Of a stretch of 36,863 bases of DNA, positions 7,436 through 15,481 are shown piece after piece. Each line of letters begins with the position of its first letter. Within the stretch, counting starts at the first letter, position 1. Source of the DNA: an uncultured Paraprevotella sp. (lineage in GTDB: Bacteria; Bacteroidota; Bacteroidia; Bacteroidales; Bacteroidaceae); the NCBI GenBank assembly GCA_944321975.1, contig CALUNJ010000017.1:1-36863 (forward strand), given 5' to 3'. A model generated the notes under the pieces. The model made no database searches. It was not told the origin of the DNA and saw only the letters and a list, made by a program, of their open reading frames with translations. The translations under genes were made by a program, and so were the position numbers.

Positions 7436-8947
7436 TTAATGGTTCATGGATAGGAGTTCGTCGATGTTGTCGCGCGTGTTGCTCAGCCGCGGCACTTTAT
7501 GCTGGCCCCCCAGTTTGCCTTTGGCTTTCAGCCAGTCGCAGAACAGGTTTTTGCGTGCCGGGATGATTTCCAGCGGTTGCAGGGTGATGTCCTTGTATCG
7601 CTTGGCTTCGTAGTCGGAGTTGATTTCCTGCAGCGTGCGGTCCAGCACTTGGGCGAAAACGGCCGTGGACGCGGGGGCTTGGGCGAATTCGATGAGCCAT
7701 TGGTGGCGGCATTTGCCCTTTCCGTCCATATAGACCGGGGCGGCGGTGTATTCCCTCACTTGCGCGCCGGTGGCCTCGCAGGCTGCTTTCAGCCCGTTTT
7801 CCGCATTGTCGACGATCAGTTCCTCGCCGAAAGCGTTGATGAACGACTTGGTCCGCCCGGTGATGATGAATTTATAGGGCGATTTCCGGGTGAATTTCAC
7901 CGTGTCGCCGATTTGGTAGCGCCAAAGCCCGGATGAGGTGCTGATGACCATGGCATAGTTCTTGCCGGCCTCCACGCCCCAGAGCGGTACCACGCGCGGC
8001 TGTGCTTTCCCGAAATCTTCCATGGGGATGAACTCGTAGAACACCCCGTAGTCGATCATCAGGGTCAAGGCCCGGTCTTGCGGGTCGGTCTGCAGCCCGA
8101 AGAAGCCCTCGCTGGCGTTGTAGGTTTCCATGTAGTGCATGTCCGGCTTCCGGATGAGTTTCCGGTATTGCTCGCGGTAGGGCGTGAAGGCCACCCCGCC
8201 GTGGAAAAACACTTCCAAGTTGGGCCACACTTCGTCCAAGTATTTCTTTCCTGAAATCTCCAGGATGCGGTTGAGCACGGAGAGCATCCACGAGGGCACT
8301 CCGCTGAGGTTCGTCACGTTTTCCCGGAGCGTGGCACGTGCTATTTTCTCCCGTTTCTCTTCGAAATCGGCCAACAAGGCGATGTCTTTCCGGGGCACGC
8401 GGAAATGGTTGACGAAAGGGCTGACGTTTTCGATCAGGATGGCGCTCAGGTCGCCCACGAGGCTGTGGGGCAGGTTGTAGTTGGCGGCATGGCTTCCGCC
8501 GAGTATGAGGGCTTTCCCGTCGAACATCCGGCTTTGCGGGTGGTTGGCCAGGTACATGGCCACCGTGTCGGTGCCCCCTTGGTAGTGGGTGTCGCGCAGG
8601 AAATCGTGGCTGACGGGAATGAACTTGCTCTTGTCGTTGGTCGTGCCGGAAGATTTGGCATACCAGTGGACCTGCCCTTTCCACAAGACATCTTTTTCGC
8701 CGTGCCGCATGCGGTCTATGTAGCCTTTCAGTTCTTCGTAGGTGTTGACGGGGGAAGTGGCGGCGAAAGCGCCATAGTCTTTCACGTTTTTGAATCCGTG
8801 CGACCTTCCCCATTCCGTATGGAGGGATTGCCTGATAAGCCGTTGGAGCACTTTGGCTTGCAGTTCTTCTGCCCGGGTTGCATATTGGTTGGAAATCATC
8901 TTCCTTCTTCCCGAAAGAAAACTGCCGATGAGTTTTGTCTTATTCAT
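7436..8947 (-). CDS. GH3-fold acyl-adenylate ligase (auxin-responsive GH3 family)
   Basis: A 503-residue member of the plant-GH3-like adenylating family, whose characterised plant members join carboxylic acids to amino acids through an acyl-AMP. The name has nothing to do with glycoside hydrolase family 3. Visible motifs are YAKSSGTTNDKSKFIPVS (about residues 96-113, the ATP phosphate-binding loop), YNASEGFFGLQ, and SGLWRYQIGDTVKF near the hinge before the small C-terminal domain. The frame extends upstream to 9073, but I chose the ATG at 8947. MNKTKLIGSFLSGRR is a typical family start, and a promoter box at 8984-8992 lies between the two candidates. It is the first gene of a run with an Ig-like lipoprotein and a DUF3108 protein. 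The bacterial substrate is unknown; acylation of an envelope component is only a guess. Confidence 0.85.
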   Translation of the reverse strand: MNKTKLIGSFLSGRRKMISNQYATRAEELQAKVLQRLIRQSLHTEWGRSHGFKNVKDYGAFAATSPVNTYEELKGYIDRMRHGEKDVLWKGQVHWYAKSSGTTNDKSKFIPVSHDFLRDTHYQGGTDTVAMYLANHPQSRMFDGKALILGGSHAANYNLPHSLVGDLSAILIENVSPFVNHFRVPRKDIALLADFEEKREKIARATLRENVTNLSGVPSWMLSVLNRILEISGKKYLDEVWPNLEVFFHGGVAFTPYREQYRKLIRKPDMHYMETYNASEGFFGLQTDPQDRALTLMIDYGVFYEFIPMEDFGKAQPRVVPLWGVEAGKNYAMVISTSSGLWRYQIGDTVKFTRKSPYKFIITGRTKSFINAFGEELIVDNAENGLKAACEATGAQVREYTAAPVYMDGKGKCRHQWLIEFAQAPASTAVFAQVLDRTLQEINSDYEAKRYKDITLQPLEIIPARKNLFCDWLKAKGKLGGQHKVPRLSNTRDNIDELLSMNH

Positions 8948-8983
8948 ATTGAGTTTCCACAGGAACCTTTCTGTTATTTGCCT

Positions 8984-9016
8984 GCAAAAATAGCTTAAAG
9001 TTATCAGAATAACGAA
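8984..9016 (-). promoter_or_regulatory. Promoter of the GH3-family/lipoprotein operon
   Basis: On the minus strand, TATTTTTGC (plus-strand 8984-8992) matches the TAnnTTTG box. TTCG (9013-9016), one mismatch from TTTG, precedes it with a 20-base spacer. The leader to the ATG at 8947 is short. This supports that start over the longer reading frame that begins at 9073. Confidence 0.65.
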
Positions 9017-9136
9017 TTTTATACAGTTTTTAATGGGCGCATTGCCCAATCCGTCCGCAGAGGCTTCCGCCAAACTCTATCACGGAAAACGAAGCCGTCG
9101 GTAGAAAAATCGCGCCCAAGAGGTATGCAAATTTCT

Positions 9137-9188
9137 CTCTTGAGGTTCACATTTTTTTCTCAAGCCAAAAAAATGTGAATCTCAAGAG
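9137..9188. repeat. Dispersed palindromic repeat, copy 2
   Basis: The 22-base arms (9137-9158 and 9167-9188) are complementary except for one G/T position and are separated by CTCAAGCC. The core TTCACAT plus seven T is the same as in copies 1 and 4, but the outer arm is CTCTTGAG instead of CAAGCG or CAGGCG. Both arms changed together, so pairing is kept. Confidence 0.8.
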
Positions 9189-9500
9189 AAAAATCCTGGT
9201 GTCTCAATGACGTTGCAGTCCTTTGATTATTAATGGAATAAAACAGTTCCTCGGAATAGGGCGGTGTGGACTTGGGACGGGGGCATGGGGGGGAGATGAT
9301 GGCGGCACAAGGCCGCGCGGGTTCCCGGTGGCGGCCATTGCCGATGTGGCCCCTGCTCCTTAAAAAGCAGATTCAAAGGATATTGGAAGGAACCGTTTTT
9401 GAGGTTCGCACCATGGGGAAGAAGTGAAAAAGGTCCAGGACTCTTTCTTGTCCTATTGGCGGATTGATGTCGGGATTCCTCTTTTCGGTCTCTTCACCCT

Positions 9501-9606
9501 ATGCCTCCGGGGCGCGTTCCCCTGTGGGGAGGCTTGGGGAGGGGAGGTGTGAGGGGCAGGCATTCCCCCGCTTTTCCCCACCGGGGGGGAAAGGGATGGG
9601 ATGGGC
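9501..9606. repeat. GC-tract REP-like element beside rnc
   Basis: A stretch of alternating G and C runs with short hairpins, such as TCCCC-TGT-GGGGA (9518-9530) and TTTCCCC/GGGGAAA (9573-9592), plus repeated GGGGAGG. It resembles the GC-rich intergenic elements often mis-called as reading frames in bacterial genomes. It starts right after the rnc stop codon, so it could also form 3'-end structure of the acpP-fabF-rnc message. Confidence 0.5.
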
Positions 9607-9608
9607 TG

Positions 9609-10571
9609 TCATTTTTGAAATGCGGCAGCTTCGGCGGCCGACACGATTTCTTCTTTCTTCCTTGCCTGGGTGGTGATCCGGATGTCCGAGAGATCGAAGT
9701 CGGGATGGTCCATGAAATGAGCCGGCTGGCTTTCTGCCGCCTTGATCTCCACTCTCTCCTCCTCTTCTTTGGCCGCTGCGGGCTGTTCCGAGAGGGCTTC
9801 CCGCTGTTTTTTGTTGGACAAGATGTTTTCGACGGTTGCTGAGGATTTCTTCAGGAGGGCGAGTGTGCTTCTGGCGGCCAGTTGCTGGCTTTCTTTTTTG
9901 GAATAGCCTTTTCCCGTGCAACATGCCACGCCTTCGATGGTCACCTGGGTCACGAACACCGGCGAGCTTCCGCCTTCCTTGCTTTCTTCAACCAGGTCGA
10001 ATGCGATCTCAACCCGTTTTTTTTGTCCCCACTCGATGAGTTTGCTCTTGAAGTTGACCTCCTTGTAGGCCACTTTGTCGATGTTGATCAGGCGTGTCAT
10101 GATGCGTTGCCCGATGAAGCGCATGCAGTAGTGGTAGCCTTTGTCCAGGTAGATGGCCCCCACCAAGGCTTCGAAGGCGTTGCCATACATGTAGTTGTTG
10201 TGTGTCGAGGTGTGGGCCGAGGAGATGATGAGCTTGTCCAGCCCGATTTCCACGGCCAGTTTGTTCAGCGTCTCGCGTTGCACGATTTTGCTGCGCGTGT
10301 TGGTGAGGAATCCTTCGTGTTTTCCCGCGAAATGACGGAACACGATGTCGCCCACCACGGCTCCGAGGACGGCATCGCCCAGGAACTCCAGCCTTTCGTT
10401 GTTGAGCCTGCAGCCTTCTTTTTTGATGGAAGAAGACTTGTGGTGCAACGCTTGTTCGTAGTATTGGATGTGTCTGGGATAGAAGCCCAGCATTTTGTAA
10501 AAAGAAGAATAAAGCTCCTTTTCTTTCCGAAACGGGAGCTTTATTCTCTCTATAATGTTTCTTAGATACAC
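9609..10571 (-). CDS. rnc: Ribonuclease III with C-terminal extension
   Basis: It cleaves double-stranded RNA in rRNA processing and mRNA decay. The catalytic domain covers about residues 25-165 and carries the signature NNERLEFLGDAVLGAVVGD (57-75), with the acidic residues E62 and D66 and a second acidic site in GNAFEALVGAIYLDKG. The double-stranded RNA-binding domain follows (about 175-245, ending GKGYSKKESQQLAARSTLALL). The protein has 320 residues, against about 230-250 in many bacteria. The extra part is a charged, probably disordered tail of about 75 residues. The start is GTG (minus strand, 10569-10571), three bases after the fabF stop, which suggests coupled translation. The next in-frame Met is only at residue 27. 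Confidence 0.95.
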   Translation of the reverse strand: MYLRNIIERIKLPFRKEKELYSSFYKMLGFYPRHIQYYEQALHHKSSSIKKEGCRLNNERLEFLGDAVLGAVVGDIVFRHFAGKHEGFLTNTRSKIVQRETLNKLAVEIGLDKLIISSAHTSTHNNYMYGNAFEALVGAIYLDKGYHYCMRFIGQRIMTRLINIDKVAYKEVNFKSKLIEWGQKKRVEIAFDLVEESKEGGSSPVFVTQVTIEGVACCTGKGYSKKESQQLAARSTLALLKKSSATVENILSNKKQREALSEQPAAAKEEEERVEIKAAESQPAHFMDHPDFDLSDIRITTQARKKEEIVSAAEAAAFQK

Positions 10572-10574
10572 GGC

Positions 10575-11840
10575 TTATTCGGCATATTTCTTGAAGATTA
10601 CACATGCGTTGTGTCCACCGAATCCGAACGTGTTGCTCAACGCGGCGCGCACGGGGCGCTTTTGCGCCTGGTTGAAGGTGAAGTTCAGGTCGTAGTCGAT
10701 TTCCTCGTCCTTGTCTTCCTCTTCGTGGTTGATGGTCGGAGGCACAATGTCTTGGTTGACCGCCATCACGCTGGCCATGGCCTCGACTGCTCCCGCAGCA
10801 CCCAGCAAGTGGCCGGTCATGGACTTCGTGGAACTGATGTTCAGTTCGTAGGCATGCGGGCCGAATACTTCCTTGATGGCCTTGGCCTCGGAAATGTCGC
10901 CCACATGGGTCGAAGTGCCGTGTACGTTGATGTAGTCAATCTCTTCCGGTTTCAGTCCGGCATCGTCCAATGCTCTTTCCATGACCAGCTTGGCTCCCAG
11001 GCCTTCGGGGTGGGAGGCCGTGATGTGGTAGGCATCAGCCGACATGCCGGCACCCGCCATTTCCGCGTAGATTTTCGCACCGCGCGCTTTGGCGTGTTCC
11101 AACTCCTCGAGCACCAGGCATCCTGCGCCTTCTCCCATGACAAAGCCGTCGCGGCTTGCGCTGAACGGGCGCGAGGCGCGTGCCGGGTCGTCGTTGCGGG
11201 TGGACAATGCCTTCATGGCGTTGAAGCCGCCCACGCCGGCGGGCCAGATGGCCGCTTCGGCTCCCCCGCTCAGGATGATGCTGGCCTTGCCCAGACGGAT
11301 GAGGTTGAATGCGTCTGCCAAAGCGTTGGTGGACGAGGCGCATGCCGAGGTCGTGGTGTAGTTGGGGCCGTGGAAGCCGTACATGATGGAAATGTGGCCG
11401 CTCGCGATGTCCGCGATCATCTTGGGAATGAAGAACGGGCTGTATTTGGGCCCTAACTCTTTTCCTGTGAGGGCGTAGGATCCCGACTCTTCTTCGAACG
11501 TGTGGATGCCGCCTATGCCGACTCCGAAGACCACGCCGACATTGTTCTTGTCGATCGTGTCCAAGTCCATGGCAGAGTCTTCAACGGCCATTTTGGCGGC
11601 GGCGATTGCATATTGGGTATACAAATCCATTTTGCGCGCTTCCTTGCGGTCAATGAAATCGGCCGCGTTGAAGCCTTTCACCTCGCAGGCGAAATGGGTC
11701 TTGAACATGGAAGCGTCGAAATGCGTGATAGGGCCTGCGCCACTGACTCCCGCCACCAGGTTTTTCCAAGTTTCTTCGGCGGTGTTCCCCAATGGCGTAA
11801 CGGCTCCCATACCCGTTACAACAACTCTTTTTAATTCCAT
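10575..11840 (-). CDS. fabF: Beta-ketoacyl-ACP synthase II
   Basis: It elongates acyl-ACP with malonyl-ACP in fatty acid synthesis in the cytoplasm. The 421-residue protein has the complete thiolase-fold set: nucleophile C167 in TTTSACASSTNA, one catalytic His in NVHGTSTHVGD, and Lys/His in KSMTGHLLGAAG. The C-terminal glycine-rich loop SNTFGFGGHNA is present. The ATG at 11840 begins MELKRVVVTGMGAVTPLGN, the normal family start. It lies between acpP (24 bases upstream) and rnc (3 bases downstream), an order conserved in Bacteroidota. Confidence 0.97.
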   Translation of the reverse strand: MELKRVVVTGMGAVTPLGNTAEETWKNLVAGVSGAGPITHFDASMFKTHFACEVKGFNAADFIDRKEARKMDLYTQYAIAAAKMAVEDSAMDLDTIDKNNVGVVFGVGIGGIHTFEEESGSYALTGKELGPKYSPFFIPKMIADIASGHISIMYGFHGPNYTTTSACASSTNALADAFNLIRLGKASIILSGGAEAAIWPAGVGGFNAMKALSTRNDDPARASRPFSASRDGFVMGEGAGCLVLEELEHAKARGAKIYAEMAGAGMSADAYHITASHPEGLGAKLVMERALDDAGLKPEEIDYINVHGTSTHVGDISEAKAIKEVFGPHAYELNISSTKSMTGHLLGAAGAVEAMASVMAVNQDIVPPTINHEEEDKDEEIDYDLNFTFNQAQKRPVRAALSNTFGFGGHNACVIFKKYAE

Positions 11841-11864
11841 TATCTTTGTTTAGGGACTATTTCT

Positions 11865-12101
11865 TTATTTTGCGTTGGCTTCGATGTAGCTGATGGCGTC
11901 GGCTACCGTTGTGATTTTCTCGGCCTGGTCGTCAGGAATGTTGATGCCGAATTCTTTTTCAAATTCCATGATCAACTCAACGGTATCCAATGAATCGGCG
12001 CCCAAGTCGTTTGTGAAACTTGCCGTAGGCACAACTTCAGCTTCGTCAACACCCAATTTATCAACGATGATTGCTTTTACTTTAGATTCAATTTCAGACA
12101 T
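11865..12101 (-). CDS. acpP: Acyl carrier protein
   Basis: A 78-residue acidic four-helix carrier protein that holds growing fatty acyl chains on a phosphopantetheine arm. The attachment serine is S37 in the motif [19 protein letters not shown]. Length and composition are standard. It is the first gene of acpP-fabF-rnc and follows a recognisable promoter (12147-12179) with a leader rich in A and T. FabF, encoded next, uses this protein as its substrate carrier. Confidence 0.97.
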   Translation of the reverse strand: MSEIESKVKAIIVDKLGVDEAEVVPTASFTNDLGADSLDTVELIMEFEKEFGINIPDDQAEKITTVADAISYIEANAK

Positions 12102-12146
12102 AGTTGTAATTTTTTGATTATTATTAATTAATTCTGTAAATCAGGT

Positions 12147-12179
12147 GCAAAGGAACTTTTTTTTTCTCACTTATGCAAG
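12147..12179 (-). promoter_or_regulatory. Promoter of acpP-fabF-rnc
   Basis: Minus-strand TTCCTTTGC (12147-12155) differs from TAnnTTTG at one base. CTTG (12176-12179) lies upstream with a 20-base spacer containing a run of A on this strand. The leader to the acpP ATG is about 45 bases. Confidence 0.55.
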
Positions 12180-12245
12180 TAATCCGCCGAATAATTTGCT
12201 TGTTTTTGCACACCGAGGGGTGCTTTGTGCAAGAAAAGCGGCGTT

Positions 12246-13301
12246 TTAAGGCTCCATTTCCAGAATTTCTCTTCGCAGAGGGTAATTTCCTCTAAGTTCT
12301 TCGAATTGGTCGGGGTGTGCTTTCAGTTTTAAACTGTCGGCATGCGGATTGTACAATTCCAAAGCCAATTCTTTTTCGGGCGCGTCTGGGCGTGGGATGG
12401 CTTTCCGGGGGAGTTTCGGGGCGTGGATCTGGAAAGTGGCAGGAATCTGGAAATGGCGGCATAGGGCCGTCAGGGCCATCCGCGTGGCGTTGGCTTTGCC
12501 GTCGGCGGAATACCCGGCGATGTGGGGGGTGCCTATATAAATATGGTGTAACAACTCCAGGTTGATGTCCGGTTCGTTTTCCCACGTGTCGATGATGGCG
12601 TCTTTTATGCATCCGCGTTGGAGTGCCTGGAGCAAGTCCGCGTTGTCGATTACGGCTCCCCGGCTGGTGTTGATGATGACGGGTTTGCGCCGTAGGGCCT
12701 TGAAAAACTTTTCGTCCGCCAGATGGAATGTGGGGTGCGTCCCGCTGAGGATGAGCGGCGTGTGGAATGAAATGATGTCGCAGCGGGCCTGCAGTTCTTC
12801 CAGGCTCAGGAATGCGGTGGCCGGTTTTCCGCTTTGCAGCAGGGCTTCGGCCTGTGGAGGGTCGTTCAGCAAGATGCGCACCCCCAGCGGGCGGATGGCT
12901 TCGATGACGGCGTGCCCCACATGCCCGACGCCCACCAGGCCGACGGTGGTCTGCGACAAGTCGCATCCTTTTTCTTTTTCCAGTAGGAGGAGGCACGAGC
13001 GGAGGTATTGTCCCACGGAACTGGCGTTGCACCCGGGGCAGTTGGTCCATGCGATGTGGGCTTGTTTCAGGTAGTCCGTGTCCAGATGGTCGTATCCGAT
13101 GGTTGCCGTGGCGATGAAGGAAACCTTGCTGCCTTGTAGCAAGGAAGCGTCGCAACGGGTGCGTGTCCGTATGACGAGGGCATCGGCGTCTTTGAGGTCG
13201 TCGGGGCAGATGTCCCGCCCGGGCCGGTAAACTACCTGGTCTGCGATTTGTGCCATTGCTTCCCTGATAAACGGGATTTTGTCGTCCACCACTATTTTCA
13301 T
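12246..13301 (-). CDS. pdxB: 4-phosphoerythronate dehydrogenase
   Basis: It oxidises 4-phospho-D-erythronate with NAD in the DXP-dependent route to pyridoxal 5'-phosphate. The 351-residue D-2-hydroxyacid dehydrogenase fold shows the NAD-binding loop GLVGVGHVGHAV (about residues 122-133), the Arg-containing INTSRGAVIDN, the Glu in DTWENEPDI, and the His in GTPHIAGYS. The opening MKIVVDDKIPFIREA and the C-terminal dimerisation region after residue 280 separate PdxB from plain phosphoglycerate dehydrogenases. The ATG at 13301 has a -7 box only three bases upstream, so its leader is very short or absent. It is divergent from the acyltransferase gene at 13403. Confidence 0.92.
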   Translation of the reverse strand: MKIVVDDKIPFIREAMAQIADQVVYRPGRDICPDDLKDADALVIRTRTRCDASLLQGSKVSFIATATIGYDHLDTDYLKQAHIAWTNCPGCNASSVGQYLRSCLLLLEKEKGCDLSQTTVGLVGVGHVGHAVIEAIRPLGVRILLNDPPQAEALLQSGKPATAFLSLEELQARCDIISFHTPLILSGTHPTFHLADEKFFKALRRKPVIINTSRGAVIDNADLLQALQRGCIKDAIIDTWENEPDINLELLHHIYIGTPHIAGYSADGKANATRMALTALCRHFQIPATFQIHAPKLPRKAIPRPDAPEKELALELYNPHADSLKLKAHPDQFEELRGNYPLRREILEMEP

Positions 13302-13304
13302 GTT

Positions 13305-13313
13305 GCAAAGTTA
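13305..13313 (-). promoter_or_regulatory. -7 box immediately before pdxB
   Basis: Minus-strand TAACTTTGC is a full match to the TAnnTTTG box and ends only three bases before the pdxB ATG. Transcription would therefore start at or near the start codon, giving a leaderless or nearly leaderless message. No good TTTG is seen 19-20 bases further upstream. Confidence 0.5.
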
Positions 13314-13335
13314 ATTAGTTTTTATCAGAGATTTA

Positions 13336-13367
13336 TTGCCGATTCAAAAAACTTTGTTTAGCTTTGC
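13336..13367 (+). promoter_or_regulatory. Promoter of the first glycan gene block
   Basis: TAGCTTTGC (13359-13367) preceded by TTG (13336-13338, within ATTG) with a 20-base spacer. It lies 35 bases before the chosen ATG at 13403, which rules out the longer frame starting with TTG at 13364. Confidence 0.65.
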
Positions 13368-13402
13368 AATATTCATTTTTAAAAAGGCGATATTACGAGG
13401 AT

Positions 13403-14341
13403 ATGCGAGACAAATGGACGACGTGGGTGTATTATGTGGTGTTGGGTGTGAGCCATCTGCTGTCATGGTTGCCGTTCCGCGTGCTGTACGTCTTGTCTGA
13501 CGGGCTGTATTTCCTGGTCTATCGTGTGGTTCGTTATCGGCGTGACGTGGTGAGGGCAAACCTTTCCGGCTCGTTTCCGGAAAAGTCCCGCGAGGAGGTT
13601 GTGGCCATAGAGCGCGAGTTTTATCATTTTTTTTGTGATTATATTCTGGAAACGGTAAAGTTGACTTCCATTTCGCGGAAGTCGATGAAGAAGCACATCT
13701 CGTTCCGGGGGGTGGAGCAGGTGGAAGATGCTTTCCGGAAAGAAGGACACGGGTTCGTGTTTCTCTATTTGGGGCATTATTGCAATTGGGAGTGGGTGGC
13801 ATCGCTGCCTTGGTTCCTGTCTCCGGAAATCCATTGCGGGCAGATCTATCACCCTATCTATAACAAGGCGGTGGATCGCTTTTTCCTGAAGATCCGCGGG
13901 AAGTTCGGGGGAGAATCCATCCCGATGAAGGCCACTTTGCGGCGCATTGTGGAGCTGAAACGTCAACAGCGTCCCACCATGATCGGTTTCATTTCAGACC
14001 AATTGCCCAAGTGGGAGAGCATGCACTTCTTCGTGCCTTTCCTGCATCGGGAAACAGCGGTGTTCACCGGGGCGGAACAAATCGGACGTCAGGTGGGGGC
14101 GGCTTATTTCTTTGCGGACATGTCCCGTCCGCGCCGAGGCTATTATGAGTGCACGTTCCGCCGCATGGAATATCCGGAGGCACCGGTCACCGATTATGAC
14201 ATGACAGCCTTGTTCATGCAGGAGCTGGAGCTGATGATCCGGCGGGCGCCCCAATATTGGCTGTGGACGCATAAACGGTGGAAACGCACCAAGGAGGAAT
14301 GGCTCGAACGGAAACGACATCTTGCCCATAGGGCGTCTTGA
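13403..14341 (+). CDS. Lipid A-type lysophospholipid acyltransferase (LpxL/HtrB-like)
   Basis: Probably adds a secondary acyl chain to lipid A at the inner face of the cytoplasmic membrane. The 312-residue protein has a hydrophobic N-terminal anchor (about 7-41) and the acyltransferase motif HX4E as HYCNWE (H125 to E130). A second conserved block, MIGFISDQLPKWE, follows, and then WLWTHKRWKR near the end, as in LpxL/LpxM relatives. I chose the ATG at 13403 (MRDKWTTWVYY) because the longer frame starts with TTG inside the promoter. It heads the glycan cluster: glf starts with ATG directly after its TGA. The link to lipid A is family knowledge; the exact acyl position cannot be told. Confidence 0.88.
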   Translation: MRDKWTTWVYYVVLGVSHLLSWLPFRVLYVLSDGLYFLVYRVVRYRRDVVRANLSGSFPEKSREEVVAIEREFYHFFCDYILETVKLTSISRKSMKKHISFRGVEQVEDAFRKEGHGFVFLYLGHYCNWEWVASLPWFLSPEIHCGQIYHPIYNKAVDRFFLKIRGKFGGESIPMKATLRRIVELKRQQRPTMIGFISDQLPKWESMHFFVPFLHRETAVFTGAEQIGRQVGAAYFFADMSRPRRGYYECTFRRMEYPEAPVTDYDMTALFMQELELMIRRAPQYWLWTHKRWKRTKEEWLERKRHLAHRAS

Positions 14342-15481
14342 ATGAAAATGAGCGCGGGTATGGAAAAATATGATTACTTGGTGGTGGGAGCCGGCCTGTT
14401 TGGCGCAGTGTTCGCCCACGAAGCCAGAAAGGCGGGTAAACGATGCCTGGTCATAGACAAACGTTCCCATAAGGGAGGGAATGTCTATTGCAAGGACATG
14501 GCGGGCATCCGTGTGCATTTTTATGGGGCGCATATTTTCCATACGGACCACAAGGAGGTGTGGGATTACGTGAACCGCTTTGCGGACTTTAATCGTTTCA
14601 CCAATTCGCCTTTGGCCAGTTTCGGCGAGCGGCTTTATAACTTGCCCTTCAACATGAACACGTTTTATCAACTTTGGGGGGTGAAGACTCCGGCGGAGGC
14701 TAAAGCGAAGATTGAAGCACAGCGGGCGGCGCATGAGGGCGAAGGGGAGCCTGCCAACTTGGAGGAACAGGCCCTCAGGCTGTGCGGGAGAGACATCTAT
14801 GAGACACTGATCAAAGGCTACACGGAAAAACAATGGGGAAAGGCGGCGAAGGACTTGCCTGCATTTATTATCCGGCGTGTCCCCTTGCGTTTTACGTTCG
14901 ACAATAATTATTTCAACGATGCCTACCAGGGCGTGCCCAAAGGCGGCTACAATGTGCTAATCGACAACTTGCTGAAAGGTGTGGAAGTGCGTCTGGCCAC
15001 AGATTACTTCGCAGACCGTGCGGCATGGGACCGCATGGCGGAACGCATCCTTTTCACGGGTTGCATCGACGAGTTCTTCGACTTCCGTTTCGGGAGGTTG
15101 GAATATCGCAGCCTTCGTTTTGAACACCAGCATCTTGATTTGGAAGACTTCCAAGGGAATGCCGTGGTCAATTATACGGAGCGCGACGTGCCTTATACCC
15201 GTGTGATTGAACACAAGCATTTTGAATTTGGCACTCAGCCGACGACGGTCGTCACTTATGAATATCCGGATGCGTTCATGGCCGGGAAAGAACCCTATTA
15301 CCCGGTGAACGACCGTCGCAACATGGCTCTCCTCGCGCGTTACCGCGAGTTGGCCGGGCTGCAAGACCGGGTCTTGTTCGGCGGGCGGCTGGGGCAATAT
15401 GTCTATGCCGACATGGACGACACTGTGGCGGCAGCCTTGGCTTTGTGTGCACAACAATTTGGCGACCATTATCATCAATGA
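14342..15481 (+). CDS. glf: UDP-galactopyranose mutase
   Basis: An FAD enzyme that converts UDP-galactopyranose to UDP-galactofuranose, the donor for galactofuranose in surface glycans. The 379-residue protein has the dinucleotide-binding loop VVGAGLFGAVFAHEA (about residues 14-28) and GGNVYCKD, then YGAHIFHTDHKEVWDYVNRF. The UGM-typical RRVPLRFTFDNNYFNDAYQG and the C-terminal GRLGQYVYADMDDTV complete the pattern. The first ATG follows the upstream stop directly. ATGs at 14348 and 14360 are alternatives, and MEKYDYLVVGAG at 14360 fits the family start best. The next gene overlaps by ATGA. A galactofuranosyltransferase-like gene lies three genes on, so both donor synthesis and use seem to be encoded here. 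Confidence 0.95.
   Translation: MKMSAGMEKYDYLVVGAGLFGAVFAHEARKAGKRCLVIDKRSHKGGNVYCKDMAGIRVHFYGAHIFHTDHKEVWDYVNRFADFNRFTNSPLASFGERLYNLPFNMNTFYQLWGVKTPAEAKAKIEAQRAAHEGEGEPANLEEQALRLCGRDIYETLIKGYTEKQWGKAAKDLPAFIIRRVPLRFTFDNNYFNDAYQGVPKGGYNVLIDNLLKGVEVRLATDYFADRAAWDRMAERILFTGCIDEFFDFRFGRLEYRSLRFEHQHLDLEDFQGNAVVNYTERDVPYTRVIEHKHFEFGTQPTTVVTYEYPDAFMAGKEPYYPVNDRRNMALLARYRELAGLQDRVLFGGRLGQYVYADMDDTVAAALALCAQQFGDHYHQ

Larger units (their letters stand above)
8948..9608. other. Gene-free island with promoter, palindrome and GC-rich repeat
   Basis: These 661 bases between the GH3-family start and the rnc stop hold the promoter at 8984-9016, the palindrome at 9137-9188, a single TTGTCCTATT (9448-9457) and a G/C-tract region at 9501-9606 next to the rnc stop. 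The middle (about 9200-9440) has no coding frame that resembles its neighbours and no RNA fold I can name. Confidence 0.6.

Noticed and set aside
12206..12232. Hairpin TTGCACA/TGTGCAA between acpP and pdxB as a pdxB terminator
   Set aside because: No T run follows in the direction of pdxB transcription, and the stem is short with a long loop.
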